This document shows positions 56,247 through 64,000 of a stretch of DNA of 64,000 nucleotides, piece by piece. A model generated the notes under the pieces. That model was not told the DNA's origin. It worked only from the letters and a program-made list of their open reading frames with translations, and made no database searches. The DNA comes from Hanleya hanleyi. Taxonomy: Eukaryota; Mollusca; Polyplacophora; Lepidopleurida; Hanleyidae. The DNA lies in assembly GCA_036873755.1 (NCBI GenBank), contig JAVTVY010020354.1:1-64000 (forward strand). Reading direction: 5' to 3'. Position numbers and translations under genes: made by a program. Numbering within the stretch: position 1 is the stretch's first letter; each line of letters opens with the position of its first letter.

Positions 56247-58532
56247 ATGTATTCACCCATGCACTGATAGATACTCAGAATGCGCAAACAACTATCTGAG
56301 GATATGTTACCTCAACGGTATCCTGACCTGCCTGACGATGATTAGAACAAACGGTTCAGAGCGAACATGGCTGAAGATGGAACTTTCTGAAATGGCGACA
56401 GATAAGAGCAGCCGAAAATACATCTAACGGACAAGAAGGAATATAACAGATGCAAATGGTACCCTCTGATTGGACAAGAGTTTTTCGAGTTGTAAACATA
56501 CCCAACGCGGCTCCCCCAGCGTGGGTATGATGTAACATTGGGGAAAATAAACTATATGAAAAAAAACTTCTTGTTGTGGTTGTTCTCTCATGTGTCATCC
56601 TTGTTGTTGTTGTTGTTGTTCTCTCTCCTGTCTGTTAAGGCGTAACGACGGACGTCACTGCATTTCGAAGAATTTGTGACAATTCCATGGAATATCTAGA
56701 AAATCAGAGCTTCTTTGGGATAGAAGTTTTTCCCTATTTTAGCGGTAAAGTCCGTGTTCCGCTTTTTATATTTTCGGCACAAATCCTAATTTTACATACA
56801 CCCACTCCAGGCAGAACCCGATAGTTCAGGGACCGATATTAGCCCTTTGGGATAGAGTTGATAGGGGTTTTCCCCTATTTTAGAGGTAAAATCCGTGTTC
56901 CGCTTTTCATATTTTCGAGACAAATCCTCCTTTTACATACACCCACATATGACTTGCAAAATTCTTCCGTAGGGACCCCAGTCCCCGACATAATGGAAAA
57001 CCCCCAGAACCAAGTCAGTACATGCATTCCATACAGTCAGACGAGGTCAAAATACTCGCTTCTGATTGGCTGTCAAAGTTGACGATATGCAAATTTTTTA
57101 GGTCAAATGTCAATGGTAGTAAATATACACACATTATACTGGAAATGACCTTGAACTGATCACGTGACCTCCCCGTGATGGCAAATACCCAGAACCAAGT
57201 CAGTACATGCATCCCATAGGTCACGGCCGATTCACGCAGACCGGAAGTGACGTCATACACCTGCGCACAACCGTGATGGAAAAACCCCAGAACCAAGTCC
57301 GTACATGTATACAGTCAGACGAGGTCAAAATACTCGCTTCTGATTGGCTGTCAAAGGTCACAATATGCAGATTTTTGAGGTCAAAGGTCAATGGTAGTGA
57401 ATATACGCACTCTATACTGGAGGTCAAATGTCAATGGGAGTCAATATACGCCCTTGATAGAGTTTTCCCCTAGTTTAGGGCGGTAAAGTCCGTGTTTCGT
57501 TTTTTTATATTTTTTTCTGGAGAAACTTTTACATGCACCCACCCATGCATTCAGGCCCCGATAAGCCCGGGGACTGATATTAGCCCTTTTCGATAGGGCT
57601 GATAGGAGTTTTCCTCTATTGTAGGGGTAAAGTCCGTGTTCCGCTTTTTATATTTCGGGACAAATCCTAATTTTACATACACCCACTCTCTCAGCAGGCT
57701 CCGATAAGCCAGGGTCCGATATTTGCCCTTTGCGAAAGGGTTGATAGGAGTTTTCCTCTATTGTAGGGGTAAAGTCCGTGTTCCGCTTTTTATAGTTTCG
57801 GGACAAATCCCAATTTTACATACACCCACTCCAGGCAGAACCCGATAAACCAGGGACCGATATTAGCCCTTTGGGATAGAGTTGATAGGGGCTTTCCCCT
57901 ATTTTAGAGGTAAAGTCCGTGTTTCGCTTTTTATATTTTCGAGACAAATCCTCATTTTACATACACCCACCCATGACAAAATCCTTCCGTAGGAACCCCA
58001 AGTCCCCGACTCAAATGAATGGACGGCATACAAGTCCGTACATGCACTCCTAATCGCATTCGGCACGTGAAATCACTCACGCAGACGCCAGACCAGGTGT
58101 TCACGATGCCGCAACATTGTAGCGAACGTGCAACAATGTTGCAAATCGGGGAGCCAGGTGTTCGGCACGTGACGAAATTCTGGCGGGGAAAACCCCACAG
58201 ACAGTACATGGCCTATCATGTTCCCATCTCACCGAACGTACTCTTCGCACCGAAAACACACGAAAGTGAACGACATTGTACGGAAAAACCCCACAGACAG
58301 GTCAGTACATGTCCTATCAGGTTCACAGGCCCCATTCACACAGACCGGAAGTGACGTCATACCGAACGTGATGGGAAAAACCCTAACATGTCTAAACATG
58401 ATCCAAGGTCAAAGACAAGATGAAAGGATACAGGTCAAGTGCACTCAATGACCTTTGACCTCTGTCACGTGACTGCCTCAAATTTAAGTGCAAAGAGGTC
58501 AACCGGAAGGTTAATCACGGCTATATACTACT
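56247..58532. repeat. Right outer arm of element 3
   Basis: Inverted counterpart of 45953-51310 without the tandem duplication and with internal deletions. It contains four or five AAAGCGGAACACGGACTT units (as the complement), TTTGACCTCTGTCACGTGAC near 58452, and GACCGGAAGTGACGTCAT twice (57239 and 58344). No gene. Confidence 0.8.
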
Positions 58533-58538
58533 AAGCAC

Positions 58539-58992
58539 GCAGCTCGTGAATACGGTCTGCAACGTAGGGTACCAAACGGTACTGTTTTAGACCAAGCATC
58601 ATTTATGTCAAGTTGCAGAGCTTTAAACGTTTCGGAGAAAAGATTTTCAGGAGATTACGTACATCCAAGATATCCACCGAAACTTTTGACCATCAGCTTC
58701 ATTGCGGGATATACATCGCCACGTGAAAAATGAGCATCATCGGCGCAGCGGTGTCTAAGAGATATTTACCATTAGGAATAATAAGTTACTTACTGAAGCA
58801 ATCTTTCTTACATGTATTTACGGACAGCTGACCCGTGACTAAAGCTGGAGCGATTGTTCGTTTAGTTATAGCCATGTTAAAAATTGTAGCCAACTTATTC
58901 AAGCTAATTAAAATAAGTCAATCTCCGAAAGTGAGGCAAGATTTTGCCCGACACGGTCTCCTGAAAGCATAGCCATATACAATAACCAAACA
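58539..58992. other. Unique spacer, no gene seen
   Basis: Short non-repetitive stretch between element 3 and the 34-bp array. Confidence 0.5.
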
Positions 58993-61900
58993 GGTATTTA
59001 CCGTCTAGCTGTGTGTCCCATTCAATCTCGTATATACCGTCTAGTGTGTATCCTAGTCAATCTGGTATATACCGTCTAGTGTGTGTCCCAGTCTATCTGG
59101 AATATACCATCTAGTACGTGTCCCAGTCAATCTGGTATATAACGCCTATTGTGTCTCACAGTCAATCTGGTATATGCTGTCTAGTGTGTATCTCAGTCAA
59201 TCTGGTATATACCGTCTAATGTGTATCTCAATCAACCTTCTGGATGTGCATCTCATTCAATCTTGTATACGTTGTCTAGTGTGTGCCCCAGTCAACTTGG
59301 TACATACCGTCTAGCGTGTGTCCTAGTCAGTCTGGTATATACGGTCTAGTGTGTCCCACAGTCAATCTGGTATATACCATCTAGTGTGTGTCCCAGGCAA
59401 TTTGATCTATACTGTCTAGTATGTGTTCTAGACATTCTGGTAGTTACCGTCTAGTGTGCGGCCCATTCAATCTGGTATATACCGTCTAGTGTGTGTCCCA
59501 GTCAGTCTGGTATGTACTGTCTAATGTGTGTCCCATTCAATCTGGTATATACTATATAGTGTGTGGCCCAGTCCGTCTGGCATATACCGTCTAGTGTGTG
59601 TCCCAGTTAGACTGTTATATACTGTCTAGTGTGTGTCCCAGTCAGTCTGGTATATACCGTCTAGTGTGTGTCCCAGTCATTCGGGTATATACTGCCTAGT
59701 GTGTGTCCCAGACAGTCTGGTATATACCGTCTAGCGTGTGTCCCATTCAATCTGGTATATACAATATAGTGTGTGGCCAAGTCAGTCTGGTATATACCGT
59801 CTAGTGTGCGTCCCATTCAATCTGGTATATACTACATAGTGTGTGTCCCAGTCAGTCTGGTATATACCGTCTAGTGTGTGTCCCAGTCATTCTGGTATAT
59901 ACTATCTAGTGTGTTGCCCAGCCAGTCTGGTAGATACTATCTAGTGTGTATCCCGGTCATTCTGGTACTTAGCGTCTAGTGTGTGTCCCAGTCAGTCTGG
60001 TATATACCGTCTACTGTGTGGATCCCAGTCAGTCTGGTATATACTGTCTAGTGTGTGTCTCAGTCAGTCTGGTGTATACCGTCTAGTGTGTGTCCCAGTC
60101 ATTCTGGTATATACTGTCTAGTGTGTGTCCCATACAATCTGGTATATACCGTCTAGTGTGTGTGTCCCAGTCAGTCTGGTATATACCGTCTAGTGTGTGT
60201 TCCAGGCAGTCTGGTATATACCGTCTACTGTGTGTGTCCCAGTCAGTCTGGTATACACTGTCTAGTGTGTGTCCCAGTCAGTCTGGTATATACTGTCTAG
60301 AGTGTGTTCCTTTCAATCTGGTATATACTGTCTAGTGTGTGTCCCATAGAATCTAGTGTGTGCGTCCCAGTCAGTCTAGTATATACTGTCTAATGTGTGT
60401 TCCAGTCTGTCTGGTATATACCGTCTACTGTGTGTGTCCCAGTCTGTCTGGTATATACTGTCTGGTGTGTGTCCCAGTCAGTCTGGTATACACTGTCTAG
60501 TATGTGTCCAATTCAATCTGGTATATAACGTCAACTGTGTGTGTCCCAGTCAGTCTGGTATATACCGTCTAGTGTGTGTCCCAGTCAGTCTGGTATATAT
60601 CGTCATTCAATCTTGTATACGTTGTCTAGTGTGTGCCCCAGTCAACTTGGTATATACCGTCTAGCGTGTGTCCTAGTCAGTCTGGTATATACGGTCTAGT
60701 GTGTCCCACAGTCAATCTGGTATATACCATCTAGTGTGTGTCCCAGGCAATTTGATCTATACTGTCTAGTATGTGTTCTAGCCATTCTGGTAGTTACCGT
60801 CTAGTGTGCGGCCCATTCAATCTGGTATATACCGTCTAGTGTGTGTCCCAGTCAGTCTGGTATGTACTGTCTAATGTGTGTGCCATTCAATCTGGTATAT
60901 ACTATATAGTGTGTGGCCCAGTCAGTCTGCCATATACCGTCTAGTGTGTGTCCCAGTTAGACTGTTATATACTGTCTAGTGTGTGTCCCAGTCAGTCTGG
61001 TATATACCGTCTAGTGTGTGTCCCAGTCATTTGGGTATATACTGCCTAATGTGTGTCCCAGACAGGCTGGTATATACCGTCTAGCGTGTGTCCCATTCAA
61101 TCTAGTATATACTATATAGTGTGTGGCCAAATCAGTCTGGTATATACCGTCTAGTGCGCGTCCCATTCAATCTGGTATATACTACATAGTGTGTGTCCCA
61201 GTCAGTCTGGTATATACCGTCTAGTGTGTGTCCCAGTCATTCTGGTATATACTGCCTAGTGTGTGTCCCAGACAGTCTGGTATATACCGTCTAGTGTGTG
61301 TCCCATTCAATCTGGTATATACTGTATAGTGTGTGGCCCAGTCAGTCTGGTATATACTGCCTAGTGTGTGTCCCAGTCAGTCTGGTATATACCGTATAGT
61401 GTGTGTCCCAGTCATTTTGGTATATACTGCCTAGTGTGTGTCCCAGATAGTCTGGTATATACCGTCTAGTGTGTGTCACAGTAATCTGGTATATACTGTC
61501 TAGTGTGTATCCCATTCAATCTGGTATATACCGTCTACTTTGTGTGTCCCAGACAGTCTGGTATATACTGTCTAATGTGTGTCCCATTCAATCTGGTATA
61601 TACCGTCTACTGTGTGTGTCCCAGACAGTCTGGTATATACCGTCTAGTGTGTGTCCCAGTCGGTCTGGTATATACTGTCTACTGTGCGTCCCATTCAAGC
61701 TGGTATATACTATCTAGTGTTGGGCCCAGTCAGTCTGGAATATACCGTCTAGTGTGCGTCCCATTCAATCTGGTATATACTATCTAGAGTGGGGCCCAGT
61801 CAGTCTGATATATACTGTCTAGTGTGTGTCCCATTCAATCTGGTACTTAGCGTCTAGTGTGTGTCCCAGTCAGTCTGGTATATACCGTCTACTGTGTGGA

Positions 61901-62523
61901 TCCCAGTCAGTCTGGTATATACTGTCTAGTTTGTGTCCCATACAATCTGGTATATACCGTCTAGTGTGTGTGTCCGAGTCAGTCTGGTATATACCGTCTA
62001 GTGTGTGTTCTAGGCAGTCTGGTATATACCGTCTACTATCTAGTCCGGGGCCCAGTCAGTCTGATATATACTGTCTAGTGTGTGTCCCAGTCAGTCTGGT
62101 ATATACTGTCTAGTGTGTGTCCCATTCAATCTGGTACATACTATCTAGTCCGGGGCCCAGTCAGTCTGATATATACTGTCTAATGTGGTATATACCATCT
62201 AGTGTGTTGCCCAATCAGTCTGGTAGATACTGTCTAGTGTGTGTGCCGGTCATTCCGGTATTTAACGATTAGTATTTGCCCCAGTCAGTCTGGTATATAC
62301 CGTCTAGTGTATGTCCCAGTCATTGTGGTATATACATTCTAGTGTGTGTCCCATTCAATCTGGCATATACCGTCTAGTGTGTGTGTGTCCCCGTCAGTGT
62401 GGTATATTCCGTCTAGAGTGTGTCCCAGTCAGTCTGGCATGTACCGTCTACTGTGTGTGTCCCAGCCAGTCTGGTATATACCGTCTAGTGTATGTCCCAA
62501 TCAGTCTGGTATATACCGTCTGC
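58993..62523. repeat. 34-bp tandem (satellite-like) array
   Basis: About 100 units of TCTGGTATATACCGTCTAGT plus GTGTGTCCCAGTCAG, with variants at CCGTCTAG/CTGTCTAG and CAGTCAGTC/CATTCAATC. A higher-order duplication of about 640 bp is visible at an offset of 1350 bp (59254 against 60604). Because 34 is not a multiple of three, all frames give SQSGIYRL/VSLVYTV-like repetitive ORFs; these are not genes. Confidence 0.92.
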
Positions 62524-62525
62524 TG

Positions 62526-64000
62526 GGATTCAAGATTCAAGATTCAAGATTTTATTGTACGAACACCAGATATGGCAGAGTACAAGAGTAAATAAAATCA
62601 GTAGAACAGTAAAATACTGAAATGCAAAACACAAGCATATGTAATCTATATACATGAACGCGTATATCTGAACGTGAATATAGCTTTGGTAAAGAACAGT
62701 CACTAGCTATCATTTCTGTACCATTTCAGGAGTGTTGAACACACTGTATTAATTATTGTTGGACTATCACGGCATGACATTATGAAAATAAATTTATCAG
62801 CAGTTGTTAATTTCATGAAAGCCGGATATTCTCTTACCACATACTGAAATAGTACATATCGACTATCTGCAAATTTTTTGCAGGACATTACAAAATGCAT
62901 TTCATCTTCAACAATATTACATTTATTACATAGCCGTTGTTCGACAGGAGTAATAGGTCTAGTATGCCTTCCGGTCTCAATTGCTAGTCTGTGATCGCTG
63001 AGACGTAATTTTGAGAAGAACTGTCGAGCTGGAGATTGTCTACACAATGATAGGTAGGGTTCAAACTCAATATTTGATTTGAACAATCTGTAAGTTCTCA
63101 ACTTACTCCTGGATCCATTTGATTGCGTATGGTCACGAAGCGATAGATCAAAACATGAATTCACATATGTATCTAATGATGTTTTAAGTGAGGAATAATG
63201 CATGTTATCTATGTCGGTTATATTTAATTTATCGCTTAGGAAATGTTTCAGTTTGTACAGCCAGCCAGTGTTCTTATCAGCTAGTAGCAATTGTTCCTGG
63301 AAGGCATGGAAAGTCAGTCTGTCGTGATATTGCCCAATGTAGTTAAGGTATTTCACGGACCTCAGAGCGACATCGTAAAAGAGAGGGTTTAGGCCCAGCT
63401 CAGCTCGAACACCCCAATTGTGCGTTCCTCTGTTGACCTGAAGCAACCTCTTATGAAATCTGTTTTGAACTTTCTCAAATGGTATTGTGTCAATGTTTTT
63501 GTACTGCAGGGCGTCAACCCCCCAGACCTCAGAGGCGTACAATAATACAGGTTTAACTAGTGTTTGGTATAAATGGCATCCTGTTTTTATGGGTACGTGT
63601 TTATCAGTTAAATTATTAATCAACGAATACGAAGCACGTGATGCTTTCCGACTCAAATGTTCCATATTTTGCCGAAAGTGTCCCGTTCTGGAAAACACAA
63701 CTCCTAAATACTGGTATTCGTTTACTTGACTAATGTTAGTAGTACCAATATTCCACTTCTGGTTAGTATTTTGTGGGCCTTTTTTGAAGACAAGTACTTT
63801 CGTTTTATCCATATTGACGGACATTTTGTTGTCGTCGCAATAGGCTTGAAGTTTGTCAAGGCAACTCTGCAGTCCTGCCTGCGATTCAGACAGTAACAGG
63901 AGGTCATCAGCAAAAAGGAGATGCGATATCATTTGACCATTTATGTTAATAGGCATACATCCATCGTCAAAAAAAAAGTTGCATGATGTCATCGATGAAA
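62526..64000 (-). mobile_element. LINE with intact ORF2 C-terminal part, truncated by window end
   Basis: Minus-strand ORF from the window edge to the stop at 62703 (over 429 codons). It begins in the RT core with the catalytic HLLFADDLLLLSES (F-A-D-D variant), then MSVNMDKTKVLVFKKG, NEYQYLGVVFS and the thumb region. At the C-terminus the LCNKCNIVEDEMHFVMSC knuckle has C-x2-C-x8-H-x4-C spacing. There are no internal stops, unlike every other LINE here, so the copy is young. Its 3' end is a run of ATTCAAG heptamers (62527-62550 on the plus strand), a tail typical of CR1/L2-like elements. It abuts the 34-bp array, into which it probably inserted. Confidence 0.85.

Larger units (their letters stand above)
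45953..58532. mobile_element. Giant palindromic element 3 (12.6 kb) with zinc-finger genes
   Basis: The left end AATAATATATAGCCGTGATT mirrors the right end ATCACGGCTATATACTACT, with 6-bp AAGCAC repeats outside. The end motif AGTAGTATATA matches element 1, so they appear to be one family. The arms carry TGACGTCACTTCCGG blocks, tandem units of about 160 bp with AAAAAGCGGAACACGGACTT, and ETS/E-box motifs. The left arm holds a 2507-bp tandem duplication (46334-48840 and 48841-51347). Core order: gene A (minus, 52230-51307), zinc-finger stub (minus, 53129-53025), gene B (minus, 54209-53314), axis near 54431, gene B' (plus, 54641-55549), fused stub (plus, 55743-56246). No transposase is recognised, so how it moves is unknown. 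Confidence 0.85.

Noticed and set aside
59081..62595. Many plus-strand ORFs with SQSGIYRL repeats
   Set aside because: Produced by the 34-bp array passing through all frames; no start context or domain.

Overview
This looks like nuclear DNA of an animal, most likely a marine invertebrate. The only ordinary host gene I can support is a three-exon voltage-gated potassium (Kv) channel with canonical GT-AG introns. Nearly everything else is transposons, foldback elements, tandem arrays and their decayed proteins. Tandem TGACCTTTGACCT-type repeats and a tRNA-derived SINE fit a lophotrochozoan such as a mollusc, but I cannot fix the phylum from sequence alone. There are no operons, bacterial genes or CRISPR arrays.

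Layout, left to right. A decayed LINE (1-4330, minus) is split by a 3.0-kb foldback element (472-3461). Next come a TATCGC minisatellite, a small MITE and a tRNA-SINE. A second foldback element (7417-11542) is inserted in a Penelope-like retroelement fragment. A second LINE (12406-25015, minus) is interrupted by a 9.9-kb CACTA-like DNA transposon (14661-24601). That transposon has near-perfect 25-bp terminal inverted repeats, TA target duplications, arrays of subterminal palindromic repeats, a broken transposase gene and a divergent spliced companion gene. A plus-strand LINE follows, interrupted by a further LINE tail.

From 31 to 46 kb lies the Kv gene: exons 31236-31744, 33589-33748 and 42703-43524. 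Its 9-kb second intron is full of LINE, Penelope-like and foldback debris, and a decayed copy of its last exon sits at 45149-45482. The predicted 496-residue protein keeps the tetramerisation domain, selectivity filter and S6. It appears to have lost the three outer S4 arginines and the matching S2 charge-transfer residues.

From 45953 to 58532 is a 12.6-kb imperfect palindromic element with the same ends (AGTAGTATATA type) and the same 6-bp target duplication length as the 472-3461 element. Its core carries mirrored genes for C2H2 zinc-finger proteins with a C-terminal domain of about 140 residues that I cannot name. That domain also occurs in the 7417-11542 element. CCCGGATGT motif clusters, CRE/ETS-like motifs and TATA boxes upstream of the zinc-finger starts recur across these foldback elements. 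This is my best candidate for an undescribed system: palindromic mobile elements carrying their own zinc-finger/unknown-domain genes and a shared set of cis motifs.

The window ends in a 3.5-kb array of 34-bp units (58993-62523) and a LINE (62526 to the window end, minus) with a long intact reverse-transcriptase C-terminal ORF. All family assignments are by eye; no database search was possible.
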